Source of the DNA: an uncultured Flavobacterium sp.
GTDB lineage: Bacteria > Bacteroidota > Bacteroidia > Flavobacteriales > Flavobacteriaceae
Length of the DNA: 64,000 nucleotides
Direction: 5' to 3'
NCBI GenBank assembly: GCA_937773775.1
Contig: CALJVL010000014.1
Location: 58,565-122,564, forward strand
Positions 56,346 to 64,000 of the stretch are shown here, in pieces. Numbering within the stretch: position 1 is the first letter of the stretch; every line of letters begins with the position of its first letter. Position numbers and translations under genes: made by a program. The notes beneath the pieces were generated by a model, which saw only the letters and a list, made by a program, of their open reading frames with translations, made no database searches and was not told the origin of the DNA.

Positions 56346-57764
56346 TTATTTTATTACGGGTTTTTCCACTGGGTTTCCGTAATTGTCAAAATAAAACATG
56401 GGTATGTTAAGTTTTTCCAGCCCTGGAATCACCTCTGACCCTTTTCCTGCAATTATAATACGGGTGTTGTCAATTAGGAAGTACTTGTTGGCTGCCTTAA
56501 GAATGTCTTCTGGGGTCACTGCATTGATTGTTTTAATGTAATTTTCGTAGAAATCTGACGGAAGGTCTTCTGTTACTATGTTTAATGCATACCGGGCAAC
56601 GGATTGTGGTTTTTCTACTTGCATTACAAATCGGCCAATATAACCAGCTTTTACATCGTTAAGTACTTGTTCTGAAACTTTTTCGGTTCGTATTTTTTTT
56701 ATCTCCTTGATGAATTCGACAACTGCGCTGTCAGTAGCCATACTTCTGACAGATGAAGCCGACCTTAGTTTGGTAACATATTTACCGGCGCCTATGACTG
56801 CATTAGCGCCATAAGTCCAGCCGTGTTCTTCTCTTAAATTCATATTCAAGTAACTGTTGAAATCGCCTCCTAATATATAAGTGGCTATGACCGCAGGGAA
56901 AAAGTCTTTGTCACTCATCTTTAAATGAAGGGTGTTTACTAAAGAAATTTCTGATTGAACGGCATTTGGCGTATCTACAAAATTGATTTGTGTAAAGGGA
57001 GCGTTTTGTGGCGCAGTGTAAGTTAGTTTTGGAGTGGCTCTTTTTTTCCAAGTGCCAAAAAGTTTTTCGACAATAGGCTTGACCTCTTTGTATTTTACGT
57101 CTCCGATGATAACTAAATATGCATTTTCAGGCACGAAATAGTTTTCGTAGTTAGCAACAACATCGGCAAGAGTTACGTTATTAAGGGTCTCCTGGGTCAT
57201 GTATTCGCCTGAAGGGTGATTTGCTCCAAAGGCTAAGGCGTCAACAACCCTGCTGGCAATTGCTGGGACACTTTTTTCCTGAGCTTTTAAAGCTTCTAAC
57301 AACTTTGCTTTTTCTTTGTCAAATTCTTCTTGCGTGAAACTAGGGTAAATAGCGCCGTATGACATCAGTTCTAATATGCGTCCTGAATATTTAGAAAGAG
57401 AACTGGCGTAGGTTCCATTTGAGCTAAAAGCCATATTGGCACCTAAGAAGTCTACTTCTTCATTAAAATCATCTTTGGTGATTTTGGTGTTTCCGCTTCC
57501 TATTAGATTACTTCCTAGTTCATCAACCCCTTTTTTGTTTCCTTCCGCAAAAGGTGGGTTGTCTAAAGTTAGATTATAGGTTACTCTTGGTAATTTGTGA
57601 TTTTCAACGATCATTACCTTTAGTCCATTTGCCAAAAAGAAGGTTTGAGGTTTTTTTAGATTAACAACTGGTGGTTTTCCGGCTTTTGGCTGTGTGCGAT
57701 CTTGTGCTTGCATAATTCCTGTTATGAATAATAGGATTAGTATAATTCTTGTTTTTTTCATCAT
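56346..57764 (-). CDS. M16-family non-catalytic partner (copy A)
   Basis: The 472-residue exported protein (signal peptide LLFITGIMQAQ) has the M16 fold without HxxEH (DELGSNLIGSGNTKITKD at the aligned site) and with NLREEHGWTYGANAVIGAG. It is the shorter relative of the protein at 52767-54815 and has no C-terminal extension. It starts 4 nt after the stop of its catalytic partner. Confidence 0.85.
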   Translation of the reverse strand: MMKKTRIILILLFITGIMQAQDRTQPKAGKPPVVNLKKPQTFFLANGLKVMIVENHKLPRVTYNLTLDNPPFAEGNKKGVDELGSNLIGSGNTKITKDDFNEEVDFLGANMAFSSNGTYASSLSKYSGRILELMSYGAIYPSFTQEEFDKEKAKLLEALKAQEKSVPAIASRVVDALAFGANHPSGEYMTQETLNNVTLADVVANYENYFVPENAYLVIIGDVKYKEVKPIVEKLFGTWKKRATPKLTYTAPQNAPFTQINFVDTPNAVQSEISLVNTLHLKMSDKDFFPAVIATYILGGDFNSYLNMNLREEHGWTYGANAVIGAGKYVTKLRSASSVRSMATDSAVVEFIKEIKKIRTEKVSEQVLNDVKAGYIGRFVMQVEKPQSVARYALNIVTEDLPSDFYENYIKTINAVTPEDILKAANKYFLIDNTRIIIAGKGSEVIPGLEKLNIPMFYFDNYGNPVEKPVIK

Positions 57765-57768
57765 TATC

Positions 57769-59094
57769 TTAGTTCAGGGCAGTTTCTATAACGGGAGCGT
57801 AATCCAATAATAATCGTTGGTTTGGATTTAGGTACTTTTTTGCTACTTCTCGAATTTCTTCTCTCGTAATGGAATGGTAAAGATCGATCTCTGTGTTTAT
57901 TAAATTTATATTTCCATAAAGCAAATAGTACTTCGCTAAATTTTCAGCAATTCCCTCAACATTTGAGTTGTTGTTCACATATTGCGTTTCAAATTGGTTT
58001 AGTAATTTCTGATAATCTTTCTCGGAAATCAAATCCGTTTGGATTTTTACTATCTCTTCATCTATTGCTTTTAACAAATCTTCGGAAGTGTGGGTGCCCA
58101 TTGGCAAGCCATACAGTATGTACATGCCGTAATCTTCTTGACTAAAACCGACAGCGCCAATTTGGAGCGCTATTTTTTTCTCGTCTACCACTTTCTTGTA
58201 TAATTTTGAGCTCTTGCCATCGCTTAAATAGGATGAGATAAAATCCAGAACGCGAGCATCCCTCGTTTTCATCGATGGCGTTCTGTATGACGCCACCAGC
58301 ATTGGGATCTGAATGTTCGGATCTTGGTAAGTCGCTTTCAAAGTTTGCGTAATCGGCTCTTCGATAAAAGTTTGTTTCTTGATTTTTTCCCCTTTTTGGA
58401 TTGGACCAAAGTATTTTTCAATCCATTCTTTGGTAATGATTTTTTCAAAATCACCCGCTACCACTAAGACGGCATTATTGGGGATATAGAATTTTTTGTG
58501 AAAGACCTTAAAATCTTCCAAATTTGCAGTGTCCAGATGTTCCATGGAACCAATAGTGGACCATCGATAAGGATGGTTTTTGAACATGTTTTCTTTTACG
58601 ACGTTTATTACTTTGCCGTAAGGGCGATTATCATAGCGAGAGCTCTTTTCTTCTTTTATCACTCCGTTTTGAGTATCCACTCCAATTTGGTTAATAACAG
58701 GATGCATAAGTCTTTCGGATTCCATCCAAAGTGCCAATTCCAGGTTATTTGATGGAAATACTTCATAATAATACGTTCGGTCATCAGAAGTGTTGGCATT
58801 GTTCGTCCCTCCATTTGAAGTTACTATTTTGAACCATTCCCCACGTTTGATGTGTGCTGTTCCTTCAAACAATAAGTGTTCAAAAAAATGGGCGAATCCC
58901 GTTTTTTCTGGATTTTCATCCTTTGAGCCCACATGGTACATCACTGAAGTTATGACAACCGGGGCACTGGGATCATGATGCAAAATGACGTGCATGCCGT
59001 TATCCAGATTGTATTCTTCGAAGGCTATTTTTTGAGCTGTGGCCACTCCTCCAAGTAAAAGCGCAGTACTTATTGCCATTATTGATTTTTTCAT
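57769..59094 (-). CDS. M16-family zinc peptidase, catalytic subunit (copy A)
   Basis: The 441-residue exported protein has a signal peptide (LLLGGVATAQ), HxxEH in GFAHFFEHLLFEGTAHI and the third ligand Glu in NGVIKEEKSSRYDNRP. It is close to copy B over its whole length (for example YRTPSMKTRDARVLDFIS in both). ATG 59094 is chosen over the longer frame start 59184 because the signal peptide begins there. It opens the four-gene M16 cluster. Confidence 0.9.
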   Translation of the reverse strand: MKKSIMAISTALLLGGVATAQKIAFEEYNLDNGMHVILHHDPSAPVVITSVMYHVGSKDENPEKTGFAHFFEHLLFEGTAHIKRGEWFKIVTSNGGTNNANTSDDRTYYYEVFPSNNLELALWMESERLMHPVINQIGVDTQNGVIKEEKSSRYDNRPYGKVINVVKENMFKNHPYRWSTIGSMEHLDTANLEDFKVFHKKFYIPNNAVLVVAGDFEKIITKEWIEKYFGPIQKGEKIKKQTFIEEPITQTLKATYQDPNIQIPMLVASYRTPSMKTRDARVLDFISSYLSDGKSSKLYKKVVDEKKIALQIGAVGFSQEDYGMYILYGLPMGTHTSEDLLKAIDEEIVKIQTDLISEKDYQKLLNQFETQYVNNNSNVEGIAENLAKYYLLYGNINLINTEIDLYHSITREEIREVAKKYLNPNQRLLLDYAPVIETALN

Positions 59095-59303
59095 AAGGAT
59101 TAATAAAAATGTGATTACAATAGGTATAAAAACGGAAATTATTGTTACTTCAAAAATACCTTTTTTTAATTGATGAGTGCTCAAAATAGGGATGTTATTA
59201 GTGAAATTGATATAATTGTCTGTTGATAAGGCATTGAAGACAAGGGAATAAGTAAATATTTATTTTTTGTTTTTGAAGTAATTGGATAGTAAAAATTAAA
59301 TTG

Positions 59304-59311
59304 TATATTTG
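59304..59311 (+). promoter_or_regulatory. rplU-rpmA promoter
   Basis: TATATTTG, exact consensus -7 box, with TTG at 59282-59284 spaced 19 bp upstream as the -33 element; 30 nt leader to ATG 59342. Confidence 0.7.
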
Positions 59312-59341
59312 CAACCTTAAAAATCAATAAATCAATTCGGT

Positions 59342-59770
59342 ATGTATGCAATCGTAGAGATAGCAGGGCAACAATTTAAAGTAAGCAAAGACTTAAAGGT
59401 TTATGTTCATCGTTTGACTAATGAAGAAGGTTCAAAAGTTTCTTTTGACAAAGTTCTTTTATTAGATGACAATGGATCTATCACTTTAGGCGCCCCGGCT
59501 ATAGAAGGTGCTTCAGTAGAAGCTAAAGTGTTACAACACTTAAAAGGAGATAAAGTTATCGTTTTCAAAAAGAAAAGAAGAAAAGGATACAAAAAAAGAA
59601 ACGGTCATAGACAATATCTTACTCAAATTGTAATTGAAGGTATTTCATCATTAGCAGCTCCTAAAAAAGCAGCTACGAAGAAAGCGGCGGTTGAAGCAAC
59701 TACGGAAGAAGCAGTAGCTCCTAAAGTAAAAAAAGCTCCAAAAGCTAAAAAAGAAGATACTAAAGAATAA
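59342..59770 (+). CDS. rplU: 50S ribosomal protein L21 (bL21) with C-terminal extension
   Basis: The 142-residue protein has the normal bL21 domain in the first ~103 residues (MYAIVEIAGQQFKVSKDLKV, VIVFKKKRRKGYKKRNGHRQ, YLTQIVIEGI). The last ~40 residues are a low-complexity Ala/Lys/Glu tail (AAPKKAATKKAAVEATTEEA onward), absent from E. coli L21 but, as I recall, common in Bacteroidota. Followed 23 nt later by rpmA, the usual operon. Confidence 0.95.
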   Translation: MYAIVEIAGQQFKVSKDLKVYVHRLTNEEGSKVSFDKVLLLDDNGSITLGAPAIEGASVEAKVLQHLKGDKVIVFKKKRRKGYKKRNGHRQYLTQIVIEGISSLAAPKKAATKKAAVEATTEEAVAPKVKKAPKAKKEDTKE

Positions 59771-59793
59771 TAATAATATTAAACTAATACATC

Positions 59794-60060
59794 ATGGCTC
59801 ACAAGAAAGGTGTCGGTAGTTCCAAGAATGGTAGAGAATCAGAATCAAAACGTTTAGGTGTTAAGATTTATGGAGGACAAGCTGCTATTGCAGGGAACAT
59901 CATCATAAGACAAAGAGGTTCAAAACACAATCCAGGTGCAAATGTTTACATCAGTAAAGATCACACCCTACACGCAAGAGTAGATGGAGTTGTACACTTC
60001 CAAAAGAAAAGAGATAACAAATCATACGTTTCTATACTTCCATTTGAAGTTGAAGCATAA
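59794..60060 (+). CDS. rpmA: 50S ribosomal protein L27 (bL27)
   Basis: The 88-residue protein matches bL27: [40 protein letters not shown] and [20 protein letters not shown]. It starts directly with MAHKKG, so there is no cleavable N-terminal extension as in Firmicutes. The N-terminus reaches the peptidyl-transferase centre. Confidence 0.97.
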   Translation: MAHKKGVGSSKNGRESESKRLGVKIYGGQAAIAGNIIIRQRGSKHNPGANVYISKDHTLHARVDGVVHFQKKRDNKSYVSILPFEVEA

Positions 60061-60080
60061 TTGATTTTCTCAATTATTTT

Positions 60081-60113
60081 AAAACCCGTTTCGAAAGAAG
60101 CGGGTTTTTTTGT
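60081..60113 (+). terminator. Terminator of rplU-rpmA
   Basis: Stem AAAACCCG/CGGGTTTT (60081-60088 with 60101-60108) with a tight inner GAAA loop and a T-run. Confidence 0.85.
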
Positions 60114-60192
60114 TTTGGGATAAGAAATGGTGGCTGATTCTTGTAAAGAATTTTAAATATCTGAAGAAGAAGATTAAAAGTCGGAGATAGGT

Positions 60193-60531
60193 TTACGCTA
60201 CGGTTTCATATAAAATAAAAGCATTTAATAAAAAGTAAAAAAAGGCAGGTGTAGAAACCAATAAAGAATCTCTCATCTTTATTCTTACTCCCGTGCCTAG
60301 AAGCATTAATAAAGCCAAGCCTCCTGAAGACATAATTAAAATTGTATAGTTCTGCAGTCCTATAAATAAACCTATGGCTCCGGCCAATTCTAAAAGAGCG
60401 GTTAACGGACCAAATTTTTCAAGGCCAAAGCGTTTAAATTCGTTTTTCATATTCGAGGAGACAAAATAAGCTATCCCGTAGATAAGAAAAGAGGTCGCCG
60501 AAAAGAAAATAAGTGCATTTAAGAAATCCAT
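60193..60531 (-). CDS. DoxX-like membrane protein
   Basis: The 112-residue protein has four predicted helices and the DoxX-like KRFGLEKFGPLTALLELAGA segment followed by IGLFIGLQNYTILIMSSGG. Family members are small quinone- or redox-linked membrane proteins of uncertain role. It lies 10 nt downstream of a similar gene, suggesting an operon of two related proteins. Confidence 0.7.
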   Translation of the reverse strand: MDFLNALIFFSATSFLIYGIAYFVSSNMKNEFKRFGLEKFGPLTALLELAGAIGLFIGLQNYTILIMSSGGLALLMLLGTGVRIKMRDSLLVSTPAFFYFLLNAFILYETVA

Positions 60532-60541
60532 GTTTTTATTA

Positions 60542-60877
60542 TTATGAAGCTGATAGAGCTACAAAGAGAGATAATGCTAAAAGTAATAAAGAAGGTAGGT
60601 GTTTAATCCATGGGTTTTTTACTTTGAAATGAAAAAATTGTGCGCACACCATTAAAAAAGCCATTAAGAGTGCCGGTATAAATACTAATACTGGAAACCA
60701 TATTCCGGTTATTAATAATGTTGATAATGCTATTTTTGAAGCGCCTACTATATTCCTCGTCAAATCTGACAGGTCATATTGTTTGAATTCTTTTACGATG
60801 TTGTCAAATTTAAAAATCCAAACGAAACCGACAGATATCGCGATTACAAGTTGGCCAATGATAGTGTAAGTATTCAT
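60542..60877 (-). CDS. DoxX-like membrane protein
   Basis: The 111-residue protein has four predicted helices (IGQLVIAISVGFVWIFKF first), the EFKQYDLSDLTRNIVGASKI segment aligning with the KRFGLEKFGPLTAL segment of its downstream neighbour, and a short loop HFKVKNPWIKHLPS. The two may form a heteromer or be an old duplication. No terminator separates them. Confidence 0.7.
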   Translation of the reverse strand: MNTYTIIGQLVIAISVGFVWIFKFDNIVKEFKQYDLSDLTRNIVGASKIALSTLLITGIWFPVLVFIPALLMAFLMVCAQFFHFKVKNPWIKHLPSLLLLALSLFVALSAS

Positions 60878-61113
60878 GATCTTATTTTTAAAGTTTTTTT
60901 TCTTAATTTTTACAAATAGAGCTTGTCAGTAAATTATAGTCTCTAAAGTATTTAAAGTACCCAAAGATACCATAAACTTATATTAATAGTGGTTTTAGTG
61001 TTGACTTATTAGGGAATAATGGATTTCGGTTATCTTATTTTCTAATGATCTAACTACAGCTTTATGTTAATTAATAGGAATACGAAGCAATTCGCAGGGG
61101 CTACCATAAAAAC

Positions 61114-61146
61114 AAAAAACCCTTACAATACTGCAAGGGTTTTAAA
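61114..61146 (-). terminator. Terminator of ahcY
   Basis: Stem AAAACCCTT/AAGGGTTTT (61116-61124 with 61135-61143), T-rich on the minus strand. Confidence 0.8.
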
Positions 61147-61176
61147 AATCTGATAATCTAAAAATCTAGTTTTAGA

Positions 61177-62493
61177 CTAGTATCTGTAATATTCTGGTTT
61201 GAATGGACCGTCAACTGCAACTCCAATGTAAGCAGCTTGATCGTCACGTAAAGTTTCCAATTCAACTCCTAATTTAGCCAAGTGAAGCATTGCTACTTTC
61301 TCATCTAAATGTTTTGGTAACATGTACACATCATTGTTATATGCTGCACTGTTTTTCCACAATTCGATTTGAGCCAAAGTTTGGTTTGTAAATGAGTTAC
61401 TCATTACAAAACTTGGGTGACCTGTAGCGCAACCAAGGTTTACTAAACGACCTTCAGCTAGTAATATAATATCTTTACCGTCAATTGTGTATTTGTCAAC
61501 CTGAGGTTTGATTTCAACTTTTGAAGCTCCGTGATTGGTATTTAACCAAGTAACAGCAATTTCGTTGTCAAAATGCCCGATGTTACAAACGATAGTTTTG
61601 TCTTTCATTTGCTCAAAGTGAGAACCAAGAACGATATCTTTATTTCCAGTTGTAGTGATGATGATATCAGCATTTCCAACAACTGTATTTAGTTTTTTCA
61701 CTTCATAACCATCCATTGCTGCTTGTAAAGCACAAATTGGGTCAATTTCAGTAACCGTAACGATAGATCCAGCACCTCTAAAAGAAGCGGCAGTACCTTT
61801 ACCTACATCACCGTATCCACATACAACAACTCTTTTACCAGCAAGCATGATATCAGTTGCACGACGAACTGCATCAACTGCAGATTCTTTACAACCGTAT
61901 TTGTTGTCAAATTTTGATTTAGTAACCGAGTCATTAACATTTATTGCAGGCATTGGCAATGTTCCAGCTTTTACTCTTTCGTACAATCTGTGAACTCCAG
62001 TTGTAGTCTCTTCAGATAAACCTTTGATTCCAGCAACTAATTCTGGGTAACGGTCAATAACCATATTAGTTAAATCTCCACCGTCATCAAGAATCATGTT
62101 CAATGGTTTTCTGTCTTCACCAAAGAATAATGTTTGCTCGATACACCAGTCAAAGTCCTCTTCGTTCAATCCTTTCCAAGCGTAAACTTGAATTCCAGCA
62201 GCAGCCATAGCAGCAGCAGCTTGATCTTGCGTTGAGAAAATGTTACAAGAAGACCAAGTAACTTCAGCACCAAGAGCGATTAAAGTCTCGATTAAAACTG
62301 CAGTTTGGATTGTCATGTGTAAACATCCTGCAATACGAGAACCGGCAAGCGGTTGTTCGTCTTTGTATTCTGAACGTAGTGCCATTAAACCTGGCATTTC
62401 AGCTTCAGCTAGTTCAATTTCTTTTCTTCCCCAGGCAGCTAGAGAGATATCTTTTACTTTGAAAGCCACAAAAGGCATAGTCGATGTACTCAT
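61177..62493 (-). CDS. ahcY: Adenosylhomocysteinase
   Basis: The 438-residue NAD-dependent enzyme hydrolyses S-adenosylhomocysteine to adenosine and homocysteine, giving homocysteine back to metE. Key segments are [20 protein letters not shown], the NAD-binding [20 protein letters not shown] and [15 protein letters not shown], and the C-terminal KPEYYRY that reaches the cofactor of the neighbouring subunit. Full-length. An exact minus-strand -7 box TAATTTTG (62525-62532) precedes it. Confidence 0.97.
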   Translation of the reverse strand: MSTSTMPFVAFKVKDISLAAWGRKEIELAEAEMPGLMALRSEYKDEQPLAGSRIAGCLHMTIQTAVLIETLIALGAEVTWSSCNIFSTQDQAAAAMAAAGIQVYAWKGLNEEDFDWCIEQTLFFGEDRKPLNMILDDGGDLTNMVIDRYPELVAGIKGLSEETTTGVHRLYERVKAGTLPMPAINVNDSVTKSKFDNKYGCKESAVDAVRRATDIMLAGKRVVVCGYGDVGKGTAASFRGAGSIVTVTEIDPICALQAAMDGYEVKKLNTVVGNADIIITTTGNKDIVLGSHFEQMKDKTIVCNIGHFDNEIAVTWLNTNHGASKVEIKPQVDKYTIDGKDIILLAEGRLVNLGCATGHPSFVMSNSFTNQTLAQIELWKNSAAYNNDVYMLPKHLDEKVAMLHLAKLGVELETLRDDQAAYIGVAVDGPFKPEYYRY

Positions 62494-62524
62494 TTATAGT
62501 ATATTTGTAATTATAAATTTTTTG

Positions 62525-62532
62525 CAAAATTA
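62525..62532 (-). promoter_or_regulatory. -7 promoter box of ahcY
   Basis: TAATTTTG on the minus strand, exact consensus, 31 nt before the ATG. Confidence 0.6.
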
Positions 62533-62644
62533 CGTAATAACTTTAGAATTACACTAATTTCTAGGAAGTTTATGAAATGTTTAAGGGGTTAATCTTTTGA
62601 ATATTAACCTAATAATTTTAATTTTTCTCGACTTAGTCTGAATA

Positions 62645-62746
62645 GGAGCTTTTTCCCGCTGTACACTATATCTTTTTATACTGAAGTTGCTTCAGAGTCC
62701 TGAAACAAGTTCAGTATAAAAAGGATGCCGTTGCCATCGGAGCTAA
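62645..62746 (+). repeat. Dispersed hairpin repeat, full copy 3
   Basis: Left end GGAGCTTTTTCCCGCT, a long inner hairpin (arms about 62670-62685 and 62710-62726, TTTTTATACTGAA with TTCAGTATAAAAA, continuing into CTTCAG/CTGAAA), right end GTTGCCATCGGAGCTA. It lies between the divergent ahcY and PPTase genes and ends 19 nt before the PPTase ATG. Confidence 0.7.
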
Positions 62747-62765
62747 AAATCACGAAACGAACAAC

Positions 62766-63401
62766 ATGCCTTTACATAAAACTATAAATCTTAATTCCTC
62801 AACTCAAATTCTCGTTTGGAAAATTACCGAAACGTACGCGGAATTGTTTGATCGTGTTTTGCTTAATGACAGCAGTTTTAAGCGACTCGGCGGTATGAAG
62901 TCTCAATTGCACCAACGAGGATTTCTGAGTGTACGCAAGTTATTGCAGGAAGCGGGTTACAATGATTTTGATTTGTATTATGATGAATTTGGTAAGCCAC
63001 ATCTAAAGGACGGTAAACACATTTCTATTACCCATTCCTATCAGTTCTCTGCAATAATAATTAGTGATCAAACAGTAGGAATTGATATCGAACTGCAACG
63101 GGAGAAAATCATTAAAATCGCACGTAAATTTAACGATGAGGATTGTGATTTTTTAAAAGAGGAAAAAAAAGAAGATTATATAAGGAAACTTACTGTTATT
63201 TGGGGAGCAAAGGAGTCCATTTTCAAAATCAGAAACGAACGTGGTATCAGCTTCAAAGAGCATATAAAAGTACTTGCTTTTGAAATAGAGGACAGCATGA
63301 CTGTAGCCGAACTACATTTTGACAACATTGTTAAAGATTTTAATGTTTGTTTTGAAGAAATTGAAGATTTTACTTTGGTTTATGCTTACGATAAAGAATA
63401 A
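62766..63401 (+). CDS. 4'-Phosphopantetheinyl transferase superfamily protein
   Basis: The 211-residue enzyme transfers phosphopantetheine from CoA to carrier proteins. Signature motifs are GIDIELQREKI (metal-binding Asp and Glu) and VIWGAKESIFKI (the W..KES..K motif), plus the substrate-facing ISITHSYQFSAIII. The length fits the Sfp/two-half type rather than AcpS. Target carrier proteins are unknown; none is in the window. The start codon follows a dispersed repeat closely. Confidence 0.85.
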   Translation: MPLHKTINLNSSTQILVWKITETYAELFDRVLLNDSSFKRLGGMKSQLHQRGFLSVRKLLQEAGYNDFDLYYDEFGKPHLKDGKHISITHSYQFSAIIISDQTVGIDIELQREKIIKIARKFNDEDCDFLKEEKKEDYIRKLTVIWGAKESIFKIRNERGISFKEHIKVLAFEIEDSMTVAELHFDNIVKDFNVCFEEIEDFTLVYAYDKE

Positions 63402-63458
63402 TCTGCATTCAGTTTTAGAATAAAAATCATTTAAAACAGCATTGTCTACGATCTAAAA

Positions 63459-64000
63459 ATGAAAAACATATACAACGAAATAATACAGTCAAAAAATAAG
63501 GCAAAAAAGCTTCTTGCGATTCTTCTCGATCCTGATAAAGTAATTTGGGAAGATTTTGAATTGTTGGTTGTAAAAATCAATCAATCTCCCGCAACACACA
63601 TATTCATTGGCGGTAGCCAGGTTAAAACAAACAGAATTGACGAACTAATTTCTCGCTTGAAGCAAAAAATCAATTTACCACTGGTACTTTTCCCAGGAAA
63701 CCCATCTCAGATTTCTAATGAAGCCGATGCTATTCTATTTCTTTCGCTGATTTCGGGCAGAAATCCAGATTATTTAATTGACCATCAGGTAAAAGCGGCA
63801 GGGATCTTAAAGGCAACCCATCTCGAAGTGATTTCTACAGGATATATGCTCATCGAAAGCGGAACAGAAACTGCCGTAGAACGTGTCAGTAAAACAAAAC
63901 CTTTGAGCAGAAATAATCTCGACTTGGCATTAGCGACAGCTCAAGCGGGAGAAATGCTGGGAAGCAAATTAATTTATCTGGAAGCGGGAAGCGGAGCTAA
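63459..64000 (+). CDS. Geranylgeranylglyceryl/heptaprenylglyceryl phosphate synthase (3' truncated by window)
   Basis: The frame is open from ATG 63459 to the end of the window, giving about 180 residues of a ~250-residue TIM-barrel enzyme. Conserved segments are KKLLAILLDPDKVIWEDFEL, HIFIGGSQVKTNRID, LVLFPGNPSQISNEADAIL, SGRNPDYLIDHQVKAA and KLIYLEAGSG. The enzyme joins sn-glycerol-1-phosphate to a polyprenyl diphosphate, as in archaeal lipids; Bacteroidota carry a bacterial group of it. It follows the PPTase gene by 57 nt on the same strand. Confidence 0.9.
   Translation, partial: MKNIYNEIIQSKNKAKKLLAILLDPDKVIWEDFELLVVKINQSPATHIFIGGSQVKTNRIDELISRLKQKINLPLVLFPGNPSQISNEADAILFLSLISGRNPDYLIDHQVKAAGILKATHLEVISTGYMLIESGTETAVERVSKTKPLSRNNLDLALATAQAGEMLGSKLIYLEAGSGA

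Overview
The window is a piece of a Bacteroidota chromosome, almost certainly Flavobacterium or a very close relative. The DNA is AT-rich. Many genes are preceded by the Bacteroidota -7 promoter element (TAnnTTTG) rather than a sigma-70 box, and Shine-Dalgarno sequences are rare. Diagnostic genes are a type IX secretion (T9SS) sorting domain, a TonB receptor with a carboxypeptidase-regulatory-like domain, the gliding genes gldE and gldD beside mutY and ssb, a eukaryote-like class I ribonucleotide reductase, and a bacterial heptaprenylglyceryl-phosphate-type synthase. No rRNA, tRNA, CRISPR array, intact insertion sequence or prophage was seen. Nearly everything is chromosomal housekeeping.

Layout. 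1-1.3 kb: the 3' end of tyrS and a LuxE-like acyl-protein synthetase. 1.3-8 kb: a probable phosphate-response locus with a tiny T9SS sorting-domain protein, a beta-helix lipoprotein, a TonB receptor, and a PhoB/PhoR-like two-component pair. 8-13.3 kb: a TetR regulator, a small unknown protein, tsaC/sua5, an SbtA-type bicarbonate transporter and dihydroorotase. 13.3-17 kb: a decayed stretch, then a PiT phosphate transporter with a PhoU-like tail. 17-25.2 kb: a GT-B glycosyltransferase, a large outer-membrane protein gene broken by two frameshifts and two stop codons, aspartate kinase, a GNAT enzyme, fructose-bisphosphatase and a TerB-like protein. 25.3-31 kb: HupE/UreJ-like protein, dCMP deaminase, a CtpA protease, a PlsC acyltransferase, a gene-free 650 bp stretch, MarC and DUF3109. 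31-35 kb: nrdB-nrdA. 35-43 kb: an RDD protein, metE divergent from an Lrp regulator, an amine-oxidase-like flavoprotein and dgt. 43-47.8 kb: dxs/DUF3078 divergent from tadA, RNase G, a 30-residue basic peptide and HU. 47.9-51.3 kb: mutY-ssb-gldE-gldD. 51.8-59.1 kb: an EamA transporter and two tandem pairs of M16 peptidases. 59.3-64 kb: rplU-rpmA, two DoxX-like proteins, ahcY, a phosphopantetheinyl transferase and a truncated GGGP-synthase gene.

The strongest unexplained signal is regulatory. Three promoters (beta-helix lipoprotein, TonB receptor, and the region upstream of the PiT transporter) carry the same array of TAAC-type tetrads spaced exactly 11 bp apart and placed at the same offsets (14, 25, 36, 47 bp) upstream of the -7 box. 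This is the geometry expected of a PhoB/OmpR-family operator, and a PhoB/PhoR-like pair sits beside two of them. I predict that they form a local phosphate-starvation regulon. A second signal is a dispersed intergenic hairpin repeat with three full copies and one half copy. A third is a set of promoters whose -7 box lies only 4-5 nt before the start codon, suggesting leaderless mRNAs.
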